DNA from: an uncultured Streptococcus sp.
GTDB taxonomy: Bacteria > Bacillota > Bacilli > Lactobacillales > Streptococcaceae
Assembly (NCBI GenBank): GCA_916048145.1
Contig: CAJZGT010000076.1
Location: 1 to 6,459, forward strand
Length of the DNA stretch: 6,459 nucleotides
Reading direction: 5' to 3'
The notes beneath the pieces were generated by a model. The model ran no database searches. It was not told the origin of the DNA and saw nothing but the letters and a program-made list of their open reading frames with translations. Positions 1 to 5,683 of the stretch are shown here, piece after piece; the stretch's first letter is position 1, and every line of letters begins with the position of its first letter. A program made the translations under genes and the position numbers.

Positions 1-36
1 GTCGAATCGGTATTTCGCTTGGAGGAGGACGAGTGA
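1..36 (+). CDS. XRE/Cro-family small HTH regulator, C-terminal tail only (partial)
   Basis: Frame 1 from the window edge reads VESVFRLEEDE and then TGA at 34-36. This resembles the C-terminal end of the short (about 65-70 residue) Cro/CI-type helix-turn-helix regulators of Firmicutes, which typically finish with a 'V/I-E-x-I/V-F-x-x-E-E-x-E' segment after the last helix. The DNA-binding helices lie upstream and cannot be seen. The stop overlaps the next start (TGATG), so this is the preceding cistron of the same operon and a plausible local regulator of it. The reading frame and stop are seen directly. The family call rests on only 11 residues and is an inference, strengthened by the fact that such regulators commonly precede DUF3169 and ABC genes. 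Confidence 0.6.
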   Translation, partial: VESVFRLEEDE

Positions 37-233
37 TGAACAAGTATAAAGTGATCTATTATGTAGTTGCCCTAGCTCTATTAGTCAGCGTGTGTCTACT
101 TATTGGGATAGACTTAGGTTGGTTTAGTCACTATAAGAGTGACCAATTTATTTGGGCCTACTTTGCACTCATCCCAGTAATTGACTGGATTGAAAAGAAA
201 TCAAAAAATCTAGCAAGTGAAAAAGGAGAATGA
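36..233 (+). CDS. Small two-helix membrane protein, function unknown
   Basis: A 65-residue protein that I do not recognise as a named family. It has two hydrophobic stretches, about residues 6-28 and 36-52, joined by a short polar loop (SHYKSDQ), and a charged tail rich in Lys and Glu. It is predicted to be an integral membrane protein with no cleavable signal peptide and no double-glycine leader. The ATG at 36 is preferred over the in-frame GTG at 33 because GGAGGAGG at 21-28 then has a good spacing, and because the ATG overlaps the preceding TGA (TGATG), a translational-coupling arrangement. Its stop overlaps an ATG of the next gene. It is probably an accessory subunit of the PspC/DUF3169/ABC operon, but that is inferred from position only. 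A bacteriocin precursor is less likely because no export leader is seen. Confidence 0.8.
   Translation: MNKYKVIYYVVALALLVSVCLLIGIDLGWFSHYKSDQFIWAYFALIPVIDWIEKKSKNLASEKGE
223..228 (+). promoter_or_regulatory. Ribosome binding site choosing the start of the PspC-domain gene
   Basis: AAGGAG ends 7 nt before the ATG at 236 but only 1 nt before the in-frame ATG at 230. The 236 start is therefore the workable one, even though the 230 ATG would give the classic ATGA overlap with the preceding stop. Picking 236 removes two residues (Met-Asn). Confidence 0.7.
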
Positions 234-235
234 AT

Positions 236-586
236 ATGAAAGAGTTTTTAGCAGGTTTTCAAGTAGATACTGAGAACAAAGAATTTGCAGGTGTCTGTGC
301 AGGTTTAGGAAATTATTTTAATATCAAGACTAACGTCATCCGTTTAGTAGCCATTTTGCTGTTTCTTTGGTCAACAGAGTTTGGGATTTTAACAGTCATC
401 TTATATGCTTATCTAGCAGGCTGGCTTGGGAGAAATCCTTTAGGAGAAGGGGCGAAAAAAGCAAGAAACCAAGCTATTCTCTTGTTTGCTGTTTGTTTGA
501 TTTTAGTATCACTTGGAACAGAGGGTTTGACAGCAATTTATGAATCAGGTAAAGCCTTTGGTCAATGGTTAGTTGGATTGGTTTAG
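236..586 (+). CDS. PspC-domain membrane protein
   Basis: A 116-residue protein with a PspC domain (Pfam PspC, named after the phage-shock-protein operon) at about residues 10-66. The hallmark pattern is visible: a G-V-C-A-G-L-G-x-Y-F core at residues 19-28, then a helix through NVIRL, then the second hydrophobic helix ILTVILYAYLAGWL. A third hydrophobic segment lies at about 78-95, and the C-terminal end is also hydrophobic. PspC proteins are envelope-stress-linked inner-membrane proteins, and in Firmicutes they appear in stress operons such as those with LiaF/LiaS-type neighbours. The start at 236 follows the AAGGAG site; an alternative ATG lies at 230. The gene is flanked by, and probably co-transcribed with, other membrane-protein genes. 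No DNA-binding or enzymatic motif is seen. The domain call is firm. The role here, sensing or modulating membrane stress, is inference. Confidence 0.9.
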   Translation: MKEFLAGFQVDTENKEFAGVCAGLGNYFNIKTNVIRLVAILLFLWSTEFGILTVILYAYLAGWLGRNPLGEGAKKARNQAILLFAVCLILVSLGTEGLTAIYESGKAFGQWLVGLV

Positions 587-588
587 AA

Positions 589-593
589 AGAGG
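589..593 (+). promoter_or_regulatory. Ribosome binding site choosing the start of the DUF3169-type gene
   Basis: AGAGG lies 6 nt before the ATG at 600. The longer in-frame option, a TTG at 573 inside the end of the PspC gene, has no comparable site at a suitable distance, so 600 is chosen. Confidence 0.65.
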
Positions 594-599
594 TTGAAT

Positions 600-1340
600 A
601 TGAAAAAGAATAAGAAAGGTGGATTGTTATTTTTAATGTCTGTTGTCTTTGGAGGCTTCTTGGGCATGTTTGTAGGGATGTTTAAGGCAGGTGCCGAATC
701 CAACGGAATTATGTTAGATGTAAAACCCTTGATACCATGGCTATCAGCTATCAGCTTACTACTAGCCGTCATTATTCTTTTTTTGACTTTCAATTTCCTA
801 AAGAAAAGCAGAAAATTTCATTCCTTGTATCAAGAGGAAATGGATGATGATCTGAATGAAACCTATTATGTGCAAATGTATCGGAATCTCGAGTTTGGAA
901 CCATTGCTTTTAATATTGCAAGCGTAGCAATTTCATTGTCTATTTTTCTCTCATTAAATGAAGTGGTTATATTGCATACAGACCACCAAACATTTTCCCT
1001 CTCTTTCTTAGTCTTTGTGCTATCCTTAATCGCTCAAAAATCTCTTTTTAAAACAATTGCGATTGTGCGTCAGTTTGATTTGGCTCTTTTCTCTACACCA
1101 AAGGATGTCTTAGACTATATAAATTCCTATGATGAAGGGGAGCGCCAGGCTAATTTGGAACAGAGTTTTCGAATTTTATTCCAATTAAACCAATATGTCT
1201 TACCAGCCTTATATGTTTTTCTTATTATCATTTCTTTCTTGACAGGAGAGATTCAGTTACTAGCCTTCTTGCTTGTCGGAGCTATCCATATTTATATCAA
1301 TGTGATGCAGTTACCTATGGTGAAACGTTATTTCAAATAA
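600..1340 (+). CDS. DUF3169-type six-helix membrane protein
   Basis: A 246-residue integral membrane protein. Hydrophobic segments lie at about residues 8-28, 46-67, 97-118, 131-150, 197-215 and 217-237. A basic N-terminus (KKNKK), an acidic loop after helix 2 (EEMDDD) and the segment YDEGERQ at 177-183 match the general pattern of DUF3169 proteins. Members are typically about 220-250 residues and often sit beside small XRE regulators and ABC exporters. Their biochemical activity is unknown. It begins 13 nt after the PspC stop and ends 10 nt before the ABC ATPase. It carries no ATP-binding or catalytic motif, so it is more likely an accessory membrane component or sensor than an enzyme. Assignment to DUF3169 is from memory of family appearance and context; the topology is read directly from hydrophobicity. 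Confidence 0.75.
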   Translation: MKKNKKGGLLFLMSVVFGGFLGMFVGMFKAGAESNGIMLDVKPLIPWLSAISLLLAVIILFLTFNFLKKSRKFHSLYQEEMDDDLNETYYVQMYRNLEFGTIAFNIASVAISLSIFLSLNEVVILHTDHQTFSLSFLVFVLSLIAQKSLFKTIAIVRQFDLALFSTPKDVLDYINSYDEGERQANLEQSFRILFQLNQYVLPALYVFLIIISFLTGEIQLLAFLLVGAIHIYINVMQLPMVKRYFK

Positions 1341-1350
1341 AGGAGTTTCT

Positions 1351-2175
1351 ATGATTCGTGTTGAAAATGTAAGCAAAAGTTTTGGGAGCAAAAAAGCTCT
1401 TCACCAGATTTCTTTTGAGATTAAGGAGGGTGAAATCTTTGGTTTTCTTGGACCTTCTGGCTCAGGTAAAACAACCATGATCAATGTCTTAACAGGTCAG
1501 TTGGCTGCAGATCAAGGTAAAACAGTTTTGTTAGGTAAGAACTCTCAAGATTTAACCTCAAATGATTTGGAACAAATTGGTATTGTTAGTGATGGTAGTG
1601 GTTTTTATGAAAAGATGAGTCTTTACAAAAATCTTCTCATCTATGCTAAGTTATATGGCCTCAAGTCAGATAGAGTAAATCAGGTGCTCCAACAGGTTGG
1701 ATTGGCAGATGCTAAAGATATTATCGCAGAAAAACTATCTACAGGAATGAAACAACGAATGTTCTTGGCTCGTGCCCTTCTGAATGCTCCTAAGATTCTC
1801 TTTCTAGATGAGCCAACCAGTGGCTTAGACCCTACAACATCCAAGAAGATTCATACCCTACTTCAAGAATTAAAGCAGGCGGGGACAACTATCTTTTTGA
1901 CCACGCATGATATGAATGAAGCAACTCTGCTTTGTGATCGCTTATCTCTTTTAAATAAGGGAAACTTAATAGAGTATGGAAGTCCACAAGATATTATCCA
2001 GAAGTATCATGTGGATAAGAAAGTACATGTGGTTTATAACGATGGACGAGAACAGATAGTTCCATTTGAAGAATTGCCACATTTAGACACGACAGATTTG
2101 ATGGTGGTTCACTCTTGTGAGCCGACACTAGAAGAAATCTTTATCAGATTGACAGGAGAAAAGTTAGATGTTTAG
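1351..2175 (+). CDS. ABC transporter ATP-binding protein
   Basis: A 274-residue cytoplasmic ATPase subunit that powers the adjacent permease. Walker A GPSGSGKT is at residues 34-41, the signature LSTGM at 129-133 (a variant of LSGGQ, followed by KQR), Walker B ILFLDE at 149-154 with catalytic Glu154, the D-loop SGLD just after, and the H-loop His186 in TTHD. The usual Q-loop glutamine is not seen: the position after IGIV reads S-D-G-S-G, with Asp81 nearest. The C-terminal extension of about 60 residues ends in EPTLEEIFIRLTGE, a pattern common in exporter-type ATPases paired with ABC-2 permeases (antibiotic, bacteriocin or multidrug export and self-protection). An AAGGAG at 1340-1345 lies 5 nt before the ATG. 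The end overlaps the permease start by 8 nt. The ATPase call is near certain. The transported substrate is unknown. Confidence 0.95.
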   Translation: MIRVENVSKSFGSKKALHQISFEIKEGEIFGFLGPSGSGKTTMINVLTGQLAADQGKTVLLGKNSQDLTSNDLEQIGIVSDGSGFYEKMSLYKNLLIYAKLYGLKSDRVNQVLQQVGLADAKDIIAEKLSTGMKQRMFLARALLNAPKILFLDEPTSGLDPTTSKKIHTLLQELKQAGTTIFLTTHDMNEATLLCDRLSLLNKGNLIEYGSPQDIIQKYHVDKKVHVVYNDGREQIVPFEELPHLDTTDLMVVHSCEPTLEEIFIRLTGEKLDV

Positions 2176-2866
2176 AAAATTAAATGCCCTACTATGGTTA
2201 AGATTACAAGTTCTTATCAGCAATTCAACTTTATTGGCGAGTCTATTGATGCCTTTTGGTATTGCTGTTTTATATAATGAATTTTTAAATAAGAATGGAC
2301 AATTGAGCCTATTTTTACTATCTGCTAGCTTGACGATGGTCTTGAGCATGGGAAGTGGTTATATGGTATCGATTATGATGGCAGAAGATAAGGAAAAACG
2401 AAATCTTAAATCACTCATTCTAAGTGGTGTGACAGCAACAGAATATACTTTTAGTATGCTTGTTCTCCCTATTCTGATAATGTTACTTGCTATGATTGTA
2501 CTTCCCATCTATCTTAGAGTAGATGTATCTGGTTATTTATTTGCCTACGTTATCTATTTGCTCCTAGCAACTATTAGTATTATTTTTCTCAACCTTCTAA
2601 TTGGTGCGGTGTCAGATACTCAATTTAAAGCGCAAGTTTATAGTATCTTCCCTATGTTAATTGTCTCTTTTTTACCTATGATTGCTCTTCAAAATGATAC
2701 GGTTCAGAAAGTGTTGGATTACTCTTTTGTTGGTCCAATTGTAAATCTTTTAAATAAAAAAGGTGGGGAAATATCTTTTTCTAATATTGGTATGTTACTT
2801 GCTTGGGTACTTGTATTAGGAATAGCAAACCTCTTTGTATTGAAAAACAGCTATAAAGCAAGATAG
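2168..2866 (+). CDS. ABC-2-type transporter permease
   Basis: A 232-residue membrane subunit that partners the ATPase encoded immediately upstream; the genes overlap by 8 nt, so translation is probably coupled. Six hydrophobic segments are visible at about residues 17-37, 47-70, 94-116, 122-148, 156-175 and 206-226. Between helices 2 and 3 lies the cytoplasmic segment EDKEKRNLKSLILSGV (73-88), which matches the E-K-E/K-R-x-L-K/R-x-L-x-x-x-G coupling region of ABC-2 exporters. The length is at the short end for the family and fits a half-size exporter permease. A GGAG at 2155-2158 lies 9 nt upstream of the ATG. No periplasmic substrate-binding protein is encoded nearby, which supports export rather than import. 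The substrate is unknown. A peptide, lipid or antibiotic is plausible given the CPBP protease next door. Confidence 0.9.
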   Translation: MFRKLNALLWLRLQVLISNSTLLASLLMPFGIAVLYNEFLNKNGQLSLFLLSASLTMVLSMGSGYMVSIMMAEDKEKRNLKSLILSGVTATEYTFSMLVLPILIMLLAMIVLPIYLRVDVSGYLFAYVIYLLLATISIIFLNLLIGAVSDTQFKAQVYSIFPMLIVSFLPMIALQNDTVQKVLDYSFVGPIVNLLNKKGGEISFSNIGMLLAWVLVLGIANLFVLKNSYKAR

Positions 2867-2875
2867 GAGACCTTT

Positions 2876-3517
2876 ATGAAATTACTTAAAAACCTTGGCT
2901 GGTTTCTTCTAGCCCTTCTATCCTTTTTCTTTATCTATGGCTTCATTCAGGGGCTGGCGACCTCTTCGCTTGCCTTAGGCGCTTCCCCCTATGCTGTGAC
3001 CTTGCTCTATGTGGCCTTGGCTGGAGTTTATGTGTACGGTATTTACAAATGGTATCAGAAAGGTCCTGTTCGTATTGAGAAGAGTGGCTTCAACCGATTT
3101 ATTTGGCTTCCTGCCTTGGTTTGGTTCTTATCTCTAGTTGTCCAGTTTTTCTTGCCAGATGATCCTTCAGTAAATCAACAAATAGCGACAGACTTGACCT
3201 TGTCTCAACCACTTTTCTCATTCTTTGCTGTGGTTATTTTTGCTCCCTTGACGGAAGAGCTTATCTTTAGAGGGATGTTGGCACGCTATCTCTTTCCTAA
3301 GCAGGACAATAGTAAACAAATTCTGATTTTTCTTCTGATATCTAGTGTTCTGTTTGCCTTGATTCATTTCCCAGGTGATGTGCAACAATTTTTAGTTTAT
3401 ACTAGTCTTGGTTTTAGCTTAGGCTTGGCTTACATTAGCAGAAAAGGTCTGGTCTACAGTATTTCTCTCCACGCTTTGAATAATTTAGTCAGCTTTTTGA
3501 TGATTCTCATGCTATAA
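2876..3517 (+). CDS. CPBP-family intramembrane glutamic-type protease (CAAX protease / bacteriocin-processing)
   Basis: A 213-residue polytopic membrane protein with all three CPBP (Abi) motifs: EELIFRG with Glu127, Glu128 and Arg132; FALIH with Phe160 and His164; and HALNN with His199 and Asn203. These residues form the presumed active site of the Rce1-like family. Hydrophobic helices lie at about 9-28, 41-58, 76-92, 113-126, 148-163, 172-187 and 195-212. In lactic acid bacteria and streptococci some CPBP proteins give self-immunity to bacteriocins or process peptides; others have no known target. An AGGAG at 2865-2869, overlapping the permease stop, precedes the ATG by 6 nt. Directly after an ABC exporter pair it may cleave or protect against the exported or sensed peptide; that is inference. 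All key residues are present, so it should be active. Confidence 0.93.
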   Translation: MKLLKNLGWFLLALLSFFFIYGFIQGLATSSLALGASPYAVTLLYVALAGVYVYGIYKWYQKGPVRIEKSGFNRFIWLPALVWFLSLVVQFFLPDDPSVNQQIATDLTLSQPLFSFFAVVIFAPLTEELIFRGMLARYLFPKQDNSKQILIFLLISSVLFALIHFPGDVQQFLVYTSLGFSLGLAYISRKGLVYSISLHALNNLVSFLMILML

Positions 3518-3518
3518 T
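3510..3518 (+). promoter_or_regulatory. Possible extended -10 promoter element before the small membrane-protein gene
   Basis: TGCTATAAT is a perfect TGn-TATAAT extended -10, spanning the stop codon of the CPBP gene. No -35 box is found at a normal spacing. Transcription would begin near 3525, leaving only about 10 nt before the ATG and starting on top of the ribosome binding site. It may therefore be a chance match (ATG CTA TAA is the last coding triplets plus the stop). Confidence 0.25.
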
Positions 3519-3534
3519 AGAGTCAGGAGGTCAC

Positions 3535-3765
3535 ATGAAACGAGTAATTTTATTAGCAGTGATTCAAGCAGTCGTTCTATTTTTCATCATTGGAGCGCTA
3601 GCTTATGCCTTCAAAGGCGATTTCTTCTACAACTATCTAGCAGTTGTTTTTGCCCCTATTGCAGGTGTCTGGCGCTTTGGGACAGCCTACACAACGGAAA
3701 TTGTCTTGCCTCGAAAGGCAGCCGAAATTGCTGAAAAGCGTAAAGCAGGCAAAAATTCAAAATAA
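3535..3765 (+). CDS. Small membrane protein of unknown function
   Basis: A 76-residue protein with a strong hydrophobic helix at about residues 4-25, a second less polar segment at 32-48 containing APIAGVWRFG, and a highly basic C-terminal tail (PRKAAEIAEKRKAGKNSK) expected to lie in the cytoplasm. I do not recognise a named family. The start is well set: AGGAGG at 3525-3530 lies 4 nt before the ATG. It follows the CPBP gene by 17 nt and is the last gene before a terminator, so it probably closes the operon, though it may also be transcribed on its own. It could be an accessory or immunity-like membrane peptide, but nothing in the sequence shows this. Confidence 0.85.
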   Translation: MKRVILLAVIQAVVLFFIIGALAYAFKGDFFYNYLAVVFAPIAGVWRFGTAYTTEIVLPRKAAEIAEKRKAGKNSK

Positions 3766-3770
3766 AAGAG

Positions 3771-3794
3771 TCCGATGAACTTCATCGGATTTTT
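3771..3794 (+). terminator. Rho-independent terminator after the membrane-protein operon
   Basis: The stem TCCGATG (3771-3777) pairs perfectly with CATCGGA (3783-3789) around a 5-nt loop, followed by five T residues at 3790-3794. It lies 6 nt after the last stop of the operon and upstream of the aspS promoter, so it should insulate aspS from the genes before it. Confidence 0.85.
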
Positions 3795-3814
3795 GTATTG
3801 GCGTTAATTTTTAG

Positions 3815-3839
3815 AGTCTTCACTTGATTTTTTAAGACT
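3815..3839. repeat. Weak inverted repeat in the aspS upstream region
   Basis: AGTCTT at 3815-3820 is repeated inverted as AAGACT at 3834-3839, with a 13-nt T-rich spacer. It lies about 45 nt upstream of the aspS -10. It could be a weak hairpin or a protein-binding dyad; the short arms make chance likely. Nothing else is recognised between the terminator and the promoter. Confidence 0.25.
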
Positions 3840-3882
3840 GGCAAACTTTTCTGATGATTTTCATGAAGAGCCTGCGCTTTTA

Positions 3883-3891
3883 TGGTAAAAT
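3883..3891 (+). promoter_or_regulatory. aspS promoter, extended -10
   Basis: TGGTAAAAT, within TATGGTAAAAT, matches the streptococcal extended -10 pattern. No good -35 is seen at 16-18 nt upstream, which is tolerated for extended -10 promoters. Transcription would start near 3898, giving a leader of about 22 nt that holds the AGGAG at 3908-3912. Such a short leader excludes T-box control from this promoter. Confidence 0.7.
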
Positions 3892-3919
3892 AGTAACAGA
3901 ATAAAAGAGGAGAGAAACA

Positions 3920-5683
3920 ATGAAACGTAGTATGTATGCTGGTCGTGTTCGTGAGGAACACATCGGACAAGAAATTACCTTGAAAGGATGGGTTGGCCGT
4001 CGTCGTGACCTTGGTGGTTTGATCTTTATCGACCTTCGTGACCGTGAAGGAATCATGCAGTTGGTTATCAACCCTGAAAAAGTCTCTGCAGAGGTTATGG
4101 CAACAGCTGAAAGCCTTCGTAGCGAATTTGTTATCGAGGTGACTGGACAGGTCGCTGCGCGTGAGCAAGCCAATGATAAGTTGCCAACTGGTGCAGTTGA
4201 GTTGAATGTGACAGCTCTGACAGTGCTGAATACAGCTAAGACAACACCATTTGAGATTAAGGATGGCATTGAGGCCAATGACGATACACGTTTGCGTTAC
4301 CGTTACCTTGACCTTCGTCGTCCAGAAATGTTGGAAAATCTTAAACTTCGTGCCAAGGTGACCCACTCTATCCGCAACTACTTGGATGAGTTGGAGTTTA
4401 TCGACGTGGAGACACCATTCCTTTCTAAGTCAACTCCTGAAGGGGCGCGTGACTATTTGGTGCCATCTCGTGTTAATAAAGGGCATTTTTACGCGCTTCC
4501 TCAAAGTCCACAAATCACGAAACAGCTCTTGATGAATGCTGGTTTTGACCGTTACTACCAAATCGTTAAATGTTTCCGTGATGAGGACTTGCGTGGAGAC
4601 CGCCAGCCTGAGTTCACCCAGGTTGACTTGGAAACGTCTTTCCTTACGGAGCAAGAAATCCAAGATATCACAGAAGGTTTGATTGCGCGCGTGATGAAAG
4701 AAACCAAAGGCATCGAAGTAACGCTGCCATTCCCCCGTATGAAGTACGACGATGCTATGGCTTTTTACGGTTCTGACAAGCCAGATACCCGTTTTGACAT
4801 GTTGCTTCAGGACCTGACAGCAGTGGTCAAAGGTGTAGACTTTAAAGTCTTTTCAGAAGCACCTGCTGTAAAAGCAATTGTAGTCAAAGGCGCTGCGGAC
4901 AACTATTCACGTAAAGACATCGACAAGATGACCGAAGTAGCCAAACAGTACGGTGCCAAAGGTCTTGCTTGGGTCAAGGTAGTTGATGGAGAATTAAACG
5001 GACCAGTTGCCAAGTTCTTGACTGGCATCCAAGCAGAATTGACAGCAGCGCTTGCGCTTGAGGATAAGGACTTGGTTCTCTTTGTGGCAGATACGCTTGA
5101 AGTGGCCAATGCAACGCTCGGTGCCCTTCGTGGCCGTATCGCCAAAGAGCTTGGCTTGATTGATAACGATAAATTCAACTTCCTTTGGGTGGTTGACTGG
5201 CCAATGTTTGAATGGTCTGAAGAAGAAGGTCGTTACATGAGCGCCCACCATCCATTCACTCTACCACAGGAAGAGACTGCTCACGAATTAGAAGGTGATT
5301 TGGCGAAGGTTCGTGCCATTGCTTACGATATCGTCTTGAACGGTTATGAGCTTGGTGGTGGTAGCCTTCGTATCAATCAAAAAGACCTTCAAGAACGCAT
5401 GTTCAAGGCTCTTGGTTTCTCAGCTGAAGAAGCAAATGACCAGTTTGGTTTCCTTCTTGAAGCCATGGACTATGGTTTCCCACCACACGGTGGTTTGGCT
5501 ATCGGGCTTGACCGTTTTGTTATGTTGCTTGCTGGAGAAGAAAATATCCGTGAAGTCATTGCCTTCCCTAAGAACAACAAGGCAAGTGACCCAATGACAC
5601 AAGCTCCTTCAACAGTAGCTCTCAAACAACTAGAGGAACTCAGCTTACAAGTAGAAGAAGATGAAACAAGCAAAACGAATTAA
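3920..5683 (+). CDS. aspS: Aspartyl-tRNA synthetase
   Basis: A complete 587-residue class II aminoacyl-tRNA synthetase, the usual length for bacterial-type AspRS, which charges tRNA-Asp with aspartate in the cytoplasm. The N-terminal OB-fold anticodon-binding domain (about 1-105) shows [19 protein letters not shown]. The catalytic core follows, with the flipping loop QSPQ at 195-198 and motif 2 [16 protein letters not shown] at 219-234. The bacterial GAD insertion spans about 290-420. The core then resumes to motif 3, where GLAIGLDRF at 525-533 includes the ATP-binding Arg532. Leu31 after RRRD, rather than His, is the residue associated with discriminating AspRS, so it is expected to charge only tRNA-Asp. 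An AGGAG 7 nt before the ATG fixes the start. It has its own promoter and lies behind a terminator. Its end overlaps the next gene by 23 nt. Confidence 0.98.
   Translation: MKRSMYAGRVREEHIGQEITLKGWVGRRRDLGGLIFIDLRDREGIMQLVINPEKVSAEVMATAESLRSEFVIEVTGQVAAREQANDKLPTGAVELNVTALTVLNTAKTTPFEIKDGIEANDDTRLRYRYLDLRRPEMLENLKLRAKVTHSIRNYLDELEFIDVETPFLSKSTPEGARDYLVPSRVNKGHFYALPQSPQITKQLLMNAGFDRYYQIVKCFRDEDLRGDRQPEFTQVDLETSFLTEQEIQDITEGLIARVMKETKGIEVTLPFPRMKYDDAMAFYGSDKPDTRFDMLLQDLTAVVKGVDFKVFSEAPAVKAIVVKGAADNYSRKDIDKMTEVAKQYGAKGLAWVKVVDGELNGPVAKFLTGIQAELTAALALEDKDLVLFVADTLEVANATLGALRGRIAKELGLIDNDKFNFLWVVDWPMFEWSEEEGRYMSAHHPFTLPQEETAHELEGDLAKVRAIAYDIVLNGYELGGGSLRINQKDLQERMFKALGFSAEEANDQFGFLLEAMDYGFPPHGGLAIGLDRFVMLLAGEENIREVIAFPKNNKASDPMTQAPSTVALKQLEELSLQVEEDETSKTN

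Noticed and set aside
36..233. Bacteriocin precursor
   Set aside because: No double-glycine leader, no cleavable signal peptide and no Cys/Ser/Thr-rich core; the protein looks like a plain two-helix membrane protein.
573..599. TTG at 573 as the start of the DUF3169-type gene
   Set aside because: It lies inside the PspC gene end without a suitable ribosome binding site, whereas ATG at 600 has AGAGG 6 nt upstream.
3766..3919. T-box riboswitch upstream of aspS
   Set aside because: No T-box consensus sequence was found, and the predicted leader is too short to hold the structure.
3782..4366. Long minus-strand open frame over the aspS start and its upstream region
   Set aside because: It runs antisense to a certain aspS gene, crosses the terminator and promoter, and its Cys/His/Thr-rich composition is typical of an antisense shadow.
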